Shown: positions 48,040 through 58,607 of the stretch, one piece after another
Numbering within the stretch: the first letter of the stretch is position 1
How the letters are laid out: each line of letters begins with the position of its first letter
DNA from: Stratiolaelaps scimitus
Lineage: Eukaryota > Arthropoda > Arachnida > Mesostigmata > Laelapidae
Assembly (NCBI GenBank): GCA_019614645.1
Contig: JABWDB010000065.1
Span: forward strand, 930,001 to 994,000
DNA length: 64,000 nt
Reading direction: 5' to 3'
Made by a program: the position numbers and the translations under genes
The notes under the pieces: generated by a model
Told to the model about the DNA's origin: nothing
Database searches by the model: none
The model's input: only the letters and a program-made list of their open reading frames with translations

Positions 48040-48155
48040 CTTTAATATAGATACAACTATGAAAAGCGGGGTGGGTGCAGGGTGTCAGGCTGAGGTCGAC
48101 ATCGTCTCGAGGGTGGCGATAGCACTCGCCTTTCCGCTAGGGAGGGGCCCTTCAC
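48040..48155 (-). mobile_element. TE-tail copy 6
   Basis: The plus strand reads GGTGTCAGGCTGAGGTCGAC, ATCGTCTCGAGGGTGGCGAT and so on, collinear with copy 1. The minus strand retains KASAIATLETMSTSA and a stop, aligning with the copy 1 protein tail. Confidence 0.7.
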
Positions 48156-49569
48156 ATTCAATATTAGTGCACTAATACTTTGTGGGTTGTCTTCCATGAA
48201 ACTAAAAAACCCACCCTAGTTTTTCCCCACCCACTGGTACTATATTATACATATTTCAATTGGATGCCGAAATGCACTGAGAGTTGAAATGACAGGATAT
48301 TTTTACGGTTGAATTCATCGAAATGCTGGTATCAACATGTGTGGTCTCAAATTGTGCACATAGCTGTGCAATTATTATTGCTATTATCAAAGCGAAGTCC
48401 AAAGTCAAATTCTGCATTCGCGACAGACCTAAGCTTTAGATTTCATCTGAATATACCTATTTTTGAAAATAGGTACTAATCACAATTCACAGCGCAACTT
48501 GTCGAAAACTAGGGGCTTGAGCAATGCGACCGCAGCTTGAAGATGGCCATGCTACCCATAGTGCTATCCAATTTTAAAAGCGCGCATATCTATAACGAGG
48601 TAACGGCCACATCTACCGACGTTCGTCGGATTTTTGCATGAACAGTTTGAGCGCTGTTGCGCAAATACAGAGTTGAATAAATCCAATATGCTGTGTACTG
48701 CCCCCTCAGTTCAGTGTCTCCGCGACTCTTCGGGCGGCCATTTCAAAAGGGGTCGCTCCACGTTCCCGAAGTTGGGCCAAGACTGGACGCGTCGAGGAGA
48801 ATAGTCTCTCACCGTGAAAGTAGGAACGGCCACTCAATGGCACCAGCTGTGGTCGAGTTTACTCGTAATTTTAATCAACCATTTCTGCCAAACATTGGCG
48901 GTATTGCACCCGTCATGCGCGTTGCACCATACGAAAAATAGAAATCATATTGGTAAGCCATATTGATGGTGATCATATGCTAAGGAGTCATAATATAATA
49001 ACAGTTATCAACTAATATTTATATTATAATAAACGACATTATGCTTCCAGATTATTTGCTTATGTTCTGTTAGATCAGGACAGACGGAGGCAACAGTCGA
49101 GTAGTTTTCCTGTCTTTGGTCATTGAGTTGAGTACTATTTATCAAAGCATCATTAAAGTAGAACGTAACATCTAGCAGCAGAAAAATAGCATCATTAGCG
49201 AATTATCCACGATTTTGAAGAGGTCGCCCGGTCATGATTAACAGACAGTGCGAAGACGGATATGAGTTTATTCTGATGAACAGTTCACTAACAGTCAAAC
49301 CTCGGCGACCTTATCCCGATCGGCGCTACGTATCAGGCTCGAAGATCATGTGCACCCAAGGGAACGAAAGCATGTTCAGGGCTGATCACTACTTCTGTCA
49401 TAGTTCTAAAAGACCAAGCAACACACACGGCTGCCATTAACACAGCACGACAACATATGTGGGATCATATTTAAATGACACCTGCACCAACAGCTACATA
49501 GGTGACCATCCAACTATCTCCCGTTATTTCCAGTCTGCGATCCTGTAGTGGGTGCCAACTCCGAAAGCG
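48156..49569. other. No recognisable gene
   Basis: AT-rich spacer with short frames only. Confidence 0.5.
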
Positions 49570-49584
49570 CCCCCCCCCCCCCCC
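49570..49584. repeat. Homopolymer C run
   Basis: Fifteen or so consecutive C residues; the length may be unstable or a sequencing artefact. Confidence 0.9.
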
Positions 49585-49900
49585 TCCCCACAAAGAACTG
49601 ACGCACGTAAAACGCACATATTAGATAATAGCATTAACAGTGAATCAATATCAGCATGGATCGGACGCAATGCGTAGGACCCGGTAAAATGTCGTAGCAA
49701 CGATATACGCGAGCGATAGAAATGCATGCCGCCTTATTATCTAAGTGGATACAGACACATATACAAACATGGTCACTGCCGACTCCCCTGACCACCACGA
49801 CCATCTCACGACCAATTAGCAGTTTTCATCGACGAGGGATGAGCAACTTTAATTACATGTGGTTGATCGTTCATATGTCAGTCCATCCGTATCTCTCGCT

Positions 49901-50405
49901 TCCACTTTGCGTTGACCTTGTTTTGTGAGCAGGCGGCTAGATGGCTGGCTGGCTGGCTGGCTGCTCGGTCGGTCGGTGGGGCTAGACCGGTCTTTGGGAT
50001 CTGGGTGTTGAGGGTCGCCTTCGTGGTAGCGGTTCGTCGTGGTCGTCGCGTTGCCGCGGGCACGGGCGTTCGCACGCTCACTACCCTCCAGAATGAGGAG
50101 GGCTTGATGAGTCCCGGACGGAGGTATCAATTTCCAATAAACGATTTCCTGGCTGCTTCGCTGGGGTCCGCCGGTCCACCAGCCCATCGTTTTCGTCCGT
50201 TCGTTGGCGGGCGGGCGGGCGGACGGACGGCCGCCCGTCCGCCCGCCCGCTCCGTTTGTCGGTTGACGCAACGTTCACCCTAGTGCTTCTTCTGCCGCGG
50301 TCGTGGGCGTCGTCGCAGTTGCCGGTACTACCAGTGCCGATGCCACCAATGCCGCTTACTTCTCTTTCTCTACGGCGGCTGCGATAGCTCTATGCGACAC
50401 TTCAG
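49901..50405 (+). other. GC-rich island ending in a strong splice donor; possible first exon
   Basis: The plus strand ends with ACTTCAG|GTGAGTAAG at 50405/50406, a near-ideal 5' splice site. Upstream, one frame is open from about 50270 (reading AAVVGVVAVAGTTSADATNA) without a methionine, so any exon could be untranslated or start farther upstream. GGCT and GGTC tandem repeats (49940-49975) and a GC-rich hairpin (50211-50226 with 50235-50250, 16 perfect base pairs) lie within it. This looks like a promoter-proximal region, but no downstream exon was identified. Confidence 0.35.
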
Positions 50406-51539
50406 GTGAGTAAGCCAAGATTGGCCAGAGGGCCCGGAGAGAGAGAGAGCGCGGGACAAAAACGCCACCGGACGAGGCAGGTCCGGTGGTCCCGCTTGCG
50501 AGCGGTCTAGCCCGCCACGTCACTGGCTTCATTGAGCATTGATATTGGAAAGAAGAAACGAAACGTATGGAAACAGAGGTCGAGGAGTTCTGGCCGCGGT
50601 GGTATCCACTATGGCTACTGAAGAAGGGGTGGGCTGACGATGGATCCAGGGATCGGACAGGGGAGGGCTATGCTATCATTTTCATATCACGGCAGTGTTC
50701 CCACTCATAGAAGATCCATAGAAGGTCTTCAGAGCCCAGCTCTCATATATGCTCATACACACACACACACACACACATGCACGCGCACATACACACGCAG
50801 ATACTCACGGACTGCTTCTGGGAGAGACCAGCCCGAACCACGAACCAACTCTCTTTGTCGACTTCCGATCAAACGACTCAGCGAGGAGGGACTAAGCCGC
50901 GGCTGATGGCGCAAAAGCTGCCGGCGGTGGATCAGGAAACGATGCGGATACGAAGCGATACGAACACCCGTAGAGACGAGCGTTCGACGGAAGGAAAGAC
51001 GTACGAACTACGATCAACGGCCAACGAAGACGACAACGGCCGGCGAAGCGAAAGAACGTACCAACGAGCTGAATGGAGATCTAAAATCAATAGAAAATAA
51101 ACTATGAATATGCCATAGCTGTATCAGAGGATCAGAGGTTAAACGATAAACCCGTGGGCGCCAAAGTCACAGGAAAACGAGTTCATTTTTTGACCTACAT
51201 ACTTATTAGAAAACGCTGTTCACGCACCCCAATTGTTCACAAGTTTTCATAAAAGTCGTTCAAATGATTCCACTATTGGATCGATGCGATCAGATTCAGA
51301 TCGTATGCGAGATACGAGTTTGCTTATAAGCAAAAATAGCGAGGAAGACTATTGTAAACCAATATCCCTTCAAACACTTCCCCTCCGGGAATTATAGCAC
51401 TGATTGCTGGACTACATACATTAGGTTCCGCAAAAACGACGAGTAATATTCGAAACAATTTGTTGACAACAAACTTCTAGCGGGTACCTCTCCGGAGGAG
51501 GTAATTAATAACATAATTGGAAGGTGAAAGTCCCCAGCA
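50406..51539. other. No recognisable gene
   Basis: GA run at 50439-50450; (CA)n at 50756-50777. The 107-codon frame 50777-51100 is polar and low in hydrophobics, with no domain. Confidence 0.4.
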
Positions 51540-53340
51540 TGCTCCATTCTGAAGGTCGAACGTGTGGAAGTTCCTAATCCCGAATTGATTCCAAATCGTC
51601 TAAATAAATGTAACACTACCGGTGCGGACCTCGATGCAACCAAAATGTATGCTTATATAATGCTAAATACGTTCCCAAGAAGATCACCTGAGAGGCTGTT
51701 ATTTAATTATTGTATCTCGACCAGGCTGAGGTATTTATTGAGGATGTTAGACTCACTTCACCTGGCCCCCTACCAGATCCAGGCCATAGTTTTCCGTAAG
51801 TGTAGTCGTGCCCTAGATTCGCCTACTTCCACCGATAAATATTATGGCTGAATGTGCTACATTTCCCTACGCCTTCAAAACCTACAGAGTAGTTCCTATA
51901 TTTGAAGGAGGTAATTAGCAAATCCTGTTCTAATCAACTACCCGTCTCGCCCTTTGGAAAAGTTATCTCTGATCAAATTGGGGATTTCGTAGCTAACTTC
52001 CACATTTTGTTTGACAGGCAGCATGGTTTCCGGAAGAGACGGGAAACGTCACTACCAATCAGAGGATTCTGAAATCCCTAAGCAAGATATGGATGGTGGA
52101 AACCAATCTCTAGATATTCGTACAGAACTGCGTCAAGTATTCAACTCAGTAAGTCGCTTGATCCTTCGGACAAAAAAGAGCCGCGTACATCCTCGACGAT
52201 AACCGGTTGCACTTTACTTCTAGCTATTTATTTATTACTTTATTTTCCATTTACGTGCAGACGTAAGCGGACCTACCATTTCCGTAGTGAAAATATGTAC
52301 CTTGGTGTCCCGCAAGGCATCCTCTAGGTTCCCTACTATTCTCATTGTTTTTTAACTATATCATTAACGTTTGTAGTAGTCTAAACATGACCCTTTCTGC
52401 TGACGATACGTCTTTCTTCATTAGTGGTCAAAGACTGCTAATTTCCAGGGCCAATCTAGACCAGGCCGATATTGAGAGATGGCTCACGGCGAAATGTCTT
52501 TCAATAAGCACGGTCAAATTAGTCGTTATTCATATCCGCCCACCTTGGATTGAGTCCACCGTCCACCGATGACCTTTTGAATTTTGCAGGAGTACCCATC
52601 TGCAAAGTTTCTTGTTCTCGGTGATTGCGTGCGCATCTGAATGATCACGTGGTAGTTCGGCTACGTCAAGAGTTCGAAAATCCCTTGGTAAAAAAGAATG
52701 CCTTCCTTACATCACGCCTATTTCTGCTCACGTATGGCTCATGCTGTTGAATATTTACTCGGTCTAATTTAAAACAATAGATTTCCACCCGTGCTTAAGT
52801 TACAGAAAAAACCAGCATTACGGTGTCCGCTTCGTCTTACCCTCATCCTAGTCGAGCGGTCCCTTGTTTAGGGCACTTCGCATTTCCCTGTTCCCCCTGG
52901 CCACCTAAGTAAAGGTGGCCCCGACAAGTCCTCATAGTAATACCTAAAAGGTTAAGAGCTGAGGCCTGTCAGATAGGGGAACAGCTGAGGGTCAGCTCGA
53001 AAAAACAGTTTGTTCCCCACCTACATCAAGGACCTCTACTGCGTGAGCATTTTTAAAACCCTGCATGATCTGTTTCCTGATCTTTGAGATCTATGGTTTT
53101 CGAGAAATGACACTCGGTGGTGGTTGTTCTCACCTATTTTTGCTTGTGCCCTATTTTATTGATGTTGACCGTCTACGATATCATTCTCAAGGGTCTGTTA
53201 TGTGGAACTCGCTTCCAAGCGAAATCCGCGGACTACAGCACAGTATCCATTACAAGAGTTGCAAGTACTTGAAGAACACCTTCTAAACAAATTGAAAATA
53301 CGCTTCATATTCAGTATATATTTATATTCGATGGTATATT
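51540..53340 (+). pseudogene. LINE-C: decayed CR1/L2-like non-LTR retrotransposon
   Basis: Pieces in all three plus-strand frames give a reverse transcriptase in the correct order. About 51564-51850 is the region before the fingers (IPNRLNKCNTTGADLD). About 51880-52040 reads YRVVPIFEGGN, then GKVISDQIGDFVANFHIL and QHGFRKRRETS. About 52295-52340 reads YLGVPQGIL (motif B). About 52375-52440 reads LSADDTSFFISG, the YADD box with Tyr replaced by Ser. WLTAKCLSISTVK follows. The C-terminal end at about 53170-53285 reads GSVMWNSLPSEIR and KSCKYLKNTF, the usual last segment of CR1-group ORF2. Many stops and frameshifts make it inactive. A SINE-2 copy interrupts it at 52897-53010. Confidence 0.85.
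52897..53010 (+). mobile_element. SINE-2 copy 5, nested in LINE-C
   Basis: The plus strand reads CTGGCCACCTAAGTAAAGG, TGGCCCCGACAAGTCCTCA, GGTTAAGAGCTGAGGCCTG, AGGGGAACAGCTGAGGGTC and AGCTCGAAAAAACAGTT. TGTTCCCC occurs on both sides (52889-52896 and 53011-53018), a candidate 8-bp duplication. Removing the insert plus one repeat rejoins the LINE sequence. The 5' end adds a further perfect stem GGCCACCT / AGGTGGCC. Confidence 0.85.
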
Positions 53341-54923
53341 TAGGTGTCTCTTATTACGACTTCATTGTCATATTGGATTAGTTAGAACTTTATTGATATA
53401 ATAATGATAATAGTATTAGTCTCCATACTGTAACACGCCTGGTAAGTAAACTACTGGGTTTCGTTGTGTTGGTACGCAGTCGAACGCGAAGACACTCGTT
53501 CAATTGTTTCGTTGTTTTAATTTTTCCAAATGTAGACACATAGCACATAGCATAAGGAGGAGAGACTTAGTCGTTCTCGAATTTCTCACCAGCATCAGTT
53601 ATGACGAACGACCATTGTGGTAGTGTCCACACCCTGTCACAAAATATCAAATAAATCGGCGATACTCTACCAGTTTACAAAGTAGTGTGTTATACATTAT
53701 GAAACACTTGGCCTTTGGTTATCAAAGGAGAATTTGTGTTGTATTGTACAAACGCAATGCTTATTCGCATATGGACCTGTCTCGAGCCAGCTGTATTGAT
53801 ACCGAGTGCTAATTAGACATTTAGAGTATTCTATGCTGCACTCAAGGTAGGGTAATAATAAGCCCCATAGAATCAAAATCGATAGACGCTCGTATTCTTA
53901 TAAACGGTTAACTTAAACCTCTATACGTAACAGTGTAGCACATTTCTATACCCATCTATGTAGTTGATGGTACTTGGCATCATGTCGCGGCACTCGAATC
54001 TGCGGCCTCTGGTATTTTACAGCCAGAGACTTAGCCGTCGAAACCTCCGCTCTGACGGCCATTACATAGTTTGATTTGCCATCTTTGTTGCCCATGGATA
54101 TAACAAACGTACCGACAAACAAAAGATCGTTCATAATTGGGTTATTATTTAGGGACATTTTCCAACAAGAAATCTTTTGAAACCTATTAAGGTCCATATA
54201 AACGTCCACCGTTGTCCCTTTGCACCAAAGACAGCTAGAGATCACGTATCAAATGAACCATACAAGCCCTCAACATGGAAAGATAATAAGTTATTCATGA
54301 TGGGAATTTTTAAGCACGTAAGAAAAGAAACCAATTCAGTGATCCCGTCTATCATACAACAATTGCTGTTCAAACCGTTTTCAGGACCTTCACTATTCTA
54401 TACAGCGGCACAGCGTACAGCTTAACGAGGCACAACGCCACGCTGTACGCTATGTGCAATTGCACCTCCATCTCACTGATGGGATCTCCCACCATCTCGG
54501 CGTGTGCAGTGATCACGGCCTTCCTGCAGATGCTGTAATCGTTTCCGATTCAGTTCCTGCACTTCAGCCAACTACGGGGCAGTTCCTCCTTTTGTTGTTC
54601 TGCAACAAAAGAAAGCCGAAACGGGTCTACGCCGAAATGGGCCGATAAAAGTTCGGCCAGTCAACCCCTCTTATGGAAGTGAAGGATCTCATTGTCAATG
54701 CGTCTAATATCAGTTTTGCTGGACTCAGGACCTGCTGTGCTCAAGATGAAAAATTACCTATTTGCAAGCTGGGAACTATCCCATTCGCCACGAAGTGAGA
54801 AGAGCACCAGTAAACAGTAACATACAGCAATGTGATACACACCTCTCCGATGTAAACACAATCAAATCAGACTAAGCAAACGTACGTTTATAGCTTGAAG
54901 AAGGTAAAATGGGCATCTAAATA
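53341..54923. other. No recognisable gene
   Basis: Inverted repeat GCACAGCGTACAGC (54408-54421) with GCTGTACGCTATGTGC (54442-54457), with a 2-base bulge. Short frames only. Confidence 0.45.
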
Positions 54924-54933
54924 GACAATCTTC

Positions 54934-55091
54934 CGGGCTGACTCACAGTCAACATTGAAAGTCCATACAGCTGCTTTCGGCAGAAGGCTTCATAAGACGA
55001 ACCCCGTAAAGGCAAATGTGCAACCGTGGGGATTTAATCCGTGTCTTCGCCGATTTCAAGGCGCACACGAATGCACCAAGCCACCGGGCTC
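54934..55091 (-). mobile_element. SINE-1 copy E, near full length
   Basis: On the minus strand it starts GAGCCCGGTGGCTTGGTG (A-box-like), continues GTGTGCGCCTTGAAATCGG, has a degenerate B box (TTAAATCCC), the body CGTCTTATGAAGCC and CAGCTGTATGGAC, and ends GTGAGTCAGCCCGG. Candidate target duplication: GACAATCTTC (54924-54933) and GACAATACTTC (55092-55102). This is the best copy for defining the length, about 158 bp. Confidence 0.82.
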
Positions 55092-55102
55092 GACAATACT
55101 TC

Positions 55103-55562
55103 GCATCTGTGTAGCTTGTGCCAGCCTATCTTACCAGGATAATGTATGGGCATCAACCGTGCCCAGCCTTGAACAGGCTGAATGTTGGCGTTCGTGTACC
55201 TTGGCACGTAACGCTAACCGCCCATCTGAGAGCGAGCACAGCAGACACAGGTGATAAACATATACTAATCTTCAAACGCACAACTTATTAGAACACAACG
55301 ACTGTTATGTCATATGATGGCGACAAAATGCCGGTTGCAATGCAACTTGCTATATATATATAAACTGAGTTTTTTCATATATTTAGTATATTTCTGTTAT
55401 CTGGCTGTTCTCTATATTATTCCATTATGGTAATTTCATACTCTTACAGTACTCCACATTGTTCCCAGATTGTTTCGAACTATATATATATATAGTTACT
55501 ATCTTTCTCAATAACTGCCTCGCTTTCTTCAGCTTTTGTTAACGACTGTTTACTATATACCA
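55103..55562. other. No recognisable gene
   Basis: Short TA tracts at about 55341-55352 and 55481-55493; AT-rich. Confidence 0.5.
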
Positions 55563-55784
55563 CTACTTGCCGTCCTTGATGAACTCACCTACTAAACAGT
55601 AATCGCCCGCATCAGCGTCGCGCATAACTGGCTTACCTTTTTCGAAGTACACCGACATCGGAGCTTCTAAGCATTTTCTAGATTTCTTCAAAAGCTTGTT
55701 GTTGTGGACTTTGCCAAGCAAAAACGTTGCGTGAGCATTCGCTAATTCGGGATAGATTGGATTCTCGGCCAAGGTAGCCCTCAT
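55563..55784 (-). other. Unassigned coding-like frame abutting a LINE
   Basis: The minus-strand frame from a methionine at 55784 encodes 73 residues ending FIKDGK and a stop. Apart from its first eight or so codons, which run antisense into the LINE, it is not explained by any repeat. The composition is balanced and soluble-protein-like (HATFLLGKVHNNKLLKK, APMSVYFEKGKPVMRDADAG, DYCLVGEFIKDGK), unlike the low-complexity chance frames elsewhere. It may be the last exon of a gene or a fragment of a captured sequence. I recognise no family and its length is within chance. Confidence 0.3.
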
Positions 55785-56900
55785 GCCGAAGCCGGGAAAA
55801 CAGGCCGGTGAGAGGTCGGCATACCGTCCAATCTGTATGCTGACGTGCCTCTCCAAGGCGGTGGAGCACGTCATCAACGGAAGAATGAGGACCGAAATGG
55901 AAAGCGGAGCGACCCTGTCACCCGATCAATATGGGTTCCGACCGGGCCGCTCTACTCTCTCGGCCATCAAGAAGGTCGTTGGCAGCGCTACAGAAGAGAT
56001 GGCGAGACCGCAATCATCGCGGGGCCACTGCCTGGTGGTCATGGTGGACGTTGAGAACGCCTTCAACACTATCTCGTGGGATGCTGTTAACAACGCGCTC
56101 GAGCGGGCGTTTCATTCCCCATACCTACCGTCCTACCTTTCAGACCGCAGCGTGGTGTACAAGGGCAGGAGGTACAAGGTCTGTGCGGGAGTCCCTCAGG
56201 GCTCTGTTCGACGCGGACCGACGCCATGGAACATCGCATACGACTGCGTTCTCCGGCTCCCCCGCATCTGTGACCTCCTGTGCTTATGCCGACGACCTGG
56301 CCCTCATAATCAGAGAACGTGATGACCGGCTCCTTCAGTATTCCGCGAATTCGGCAACGGCCAACGTCGTCGCGTACCTCCGCCCCTTGGGACTGGAACT
56401 TGCGCCGGTCAAGACTGAGGCGGTGGTGCTCAATGGACGGAAACGTCAGCCGAGCATTGAGCTCACCATAGCCGGCCATAGTTTCAATCCAAGGAGGACG
56501 GCCAAGTACTTGGGGGTTATTCTCAACAGCGGCCTCACGGGGGGCCCGCATGCAAATTACGCATCCGAGAAGGCGGAGCGAGCCGCCACGGACCCCGCAA
56601 GGATCCTCCCACGCACACACGGAGCTACGGATGAGGTCCGAAGGATGCTGGCCAAGGTGGCGGAGAGCATTGCCCTCTATGCCTCCCCCCTTTGGGGGCA
56701 CGCAGCCAAGAAAAAGACGATTGCCCGGCGCGGCACACCTTAGAGGCATGCCCTCGTCCCGAGAACGACCGGCGAAGCCTCGCGGCCAGAGTCGCACGGC
56801 CCCTCCCGATTTCTTGCAAGGATATGGCCGCCATAATGATGAGAGACAGAGAGGGGTGTCAAACGACGAGGGTAGGGACAGGAATCTTTTAGGGCCTCCG
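55770..56900 (+). pseudogene. LINE-D: reverse-transcriptase fragment, R1/I-like
   Basis: The frame from 55783 reads PKPGKQAGERSAYRPICML (fingers), DQYGFRPGRST, VMVDVENAFNTISWDAV (motif A, first catalytic Asp) and VCAGVPQGSV (motif B). Around 56240-56290 the reading shifts to the frame open to 56743, which gives SCAYADDLALII (YADD, catalytic), GLELAPVKTEAVVLNGRK and RTAKYLGVILNS (motif E), then ESIALYASPLWGHAAKK. Past 56743 another shift breaks the C-terminal domain. The AFNT..W form of motif A and the overall wording fit the R1/I group. Endonuclease and ORF1 are missing, so it is a 5'-truncated dead copy. Its high residual identity and few lesions suggest it is younger than LINE-B and LINE-C. 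Confidence 0.9.
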
Positions 56901-58455
56901 TGAGGGTATGCCGGATTGGGGGGCTCCCTCTTCCAGGGGGCTCCCTCGCACTTGGGAGGCGTGGAGAAAAGGGGGTAGGTATTCCGTCCTTCCTCGTAAA
57001 TAAAAAAATATGATTCTTGCAAGATTCCTATAATTCGTGTCCTGAGGAATACCAGTTTGGCAGACATACGCGCCTCTAAGTCCGGATTTCACCCTAGTCT
57101 AAACCTTTTTCCACCATTTCAATCAGGTCGTCCGATGTCGGACATTAAGTGTGGTGCCCTCATCGACGCTTGTAGGTATCAACTCGCCTATTTAAATAGT
57201 TACTACAAAAATCCAGAGGAACGCTCAGATGTTCGCTCACTTGAGGTGAATGCGCCTATGATTTTCACCAAATGTCAGCGATTTCTGACCTCGGCATTTA
57301 GTCTTTGAATACAGCAAACATGCGCAAATGCGTCTCTAGTTCTTGGTCGACTTTGATCTTTCGCCAAAAACTTCACGTTACCAATTGGAACGAAACTCGG
57401 CTGTGTAACGAATCTAGAACCAAGTGTAGCCACCATGGTCCGCGTGCAAAATCCGGCCTGACAGCGATGCTTACATTTGAAGTTGTCATAGTTTAAAGAG
57501 ACGGCACAAAGTCTCTGCAGGACTCCTTCATTTTATATATATATATACAATGCATATACATAATACACAATGCACTACGTCTATTCTCCCCTAGTGGCAG
57601 CATTTTGAATGTTCATGCAATGGCTAGCGATGGCGCATGACAGGGCGGTTATGCGATAAATCTCTGCTGTCCCTGTAGAGAAGCGAGCGGACGGCGACGA
57701 AGAATAAGTAATATAATAAGACGAGTAATATTCACCCTGAGGTGCAATGCTATTTGCATTTCCCGTATGAGTCCTGACGAAACCGGCTGGGCGGGGCGGC
57801 AAAGGAAACGGCCATCCAGCTAGAGCTGTCGGTCTAGCCAAAAAGCTTAGCTGTTGAGAGTGCATCCGTCTGGAAGGACGGCAGGGCAATGTCTGATCCG
57901 CGTATGAGAGAGCGAAAGAGACGAAATAAATGAGGAGAGGGCGGAGAGCGGCGGGAAGGAGTCTGTGCACATTTTTTTTGGGGAACAATCCAATAACGAC
58001 GCGGGCCAGACGCGCTCCGGCGGCTGCTCAGTGGCCCAGTTACACCGCGAGGAGTTCCCCTGTCACTAGCCGTCAGTTTTCTCTGGGGATTTTCCTAGCA
58101 TCGTCGCCGCCGCCGCCGCCATCGCTGCTACACCAAAGCCTTCGATCCTATCTTTGCTATTAGGCGTTAGCCTTCTCTGGCTAACGTTGGCTGGGTCTTC
58201 TCGCGTCGCTCCTTGTGAATTGTCCCCCATCCCACACTTCTGATTCTGCCTCGAACTTGACCACCGTCGCCAACCGGGAGACCAACTTCTTGCACAACTC
58301 GCCTTCGGTATATTAGCGGTACGCTGGGTTTCCGTCCGTATGACACTGCCGGGGCTTCCTCCCATCCGGGGTTCCTCTAGCAGTTCACGCATGCAGTATC
58401 CCATTGCGAGCTGCTGAAAAAGAGCAGCGTAGCCATGAGTTCCCAAAGGAAGTTC
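56901..58455. other. Spacer with a GC-rich island at 57.6-58.4 kb
   Basis: The island has a 126-codon minus-strand frame (58066-58446) containing an Ala run from a GCC-type repeat (58105-58125), and overlapping frames on the other strand. No domain. A short TA tract lies at about 57535-57548. Confidence 0.35.
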
Positions 58456-58472
58456 AGGATCTATACTACCTA

Positions 58473-58590
58473 AACTGTTTTTCGAGCTGACCCTCAGCTG
58501 TTCCCCTATCTGACAGACCTCAGCTCTTAACCTTTAGGTATTACTATGAGGACCTGTCGGGGCCACCTTTGCTTATTTTCTACTCTGCTT
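58473..58590 (-). mobile_element. SINE-2 copy 6 with perfect 17-bp target duplication
   Basis: AGGATCTATACTACCTA is present exactly at 58456-58472 and again at 58591-58607. Between them the minus strand reads GTAGAAAATAAGCAAAGG, TGGCCCCGACAGGTCCTCA, GGTTAAGAGCTGAGGTCTG, AGGGGAACAGCTGAGGGTC and AGCTCGAAAAACAGTT. The same 3' terminus (CAGTT) in copy 5 independently confirms the boundary. Length 118 bp, no tRNA-like box. Confidence 0.92.
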
Positions 58591-58607
58591 AGGATCTATA
58601 CTACCTA

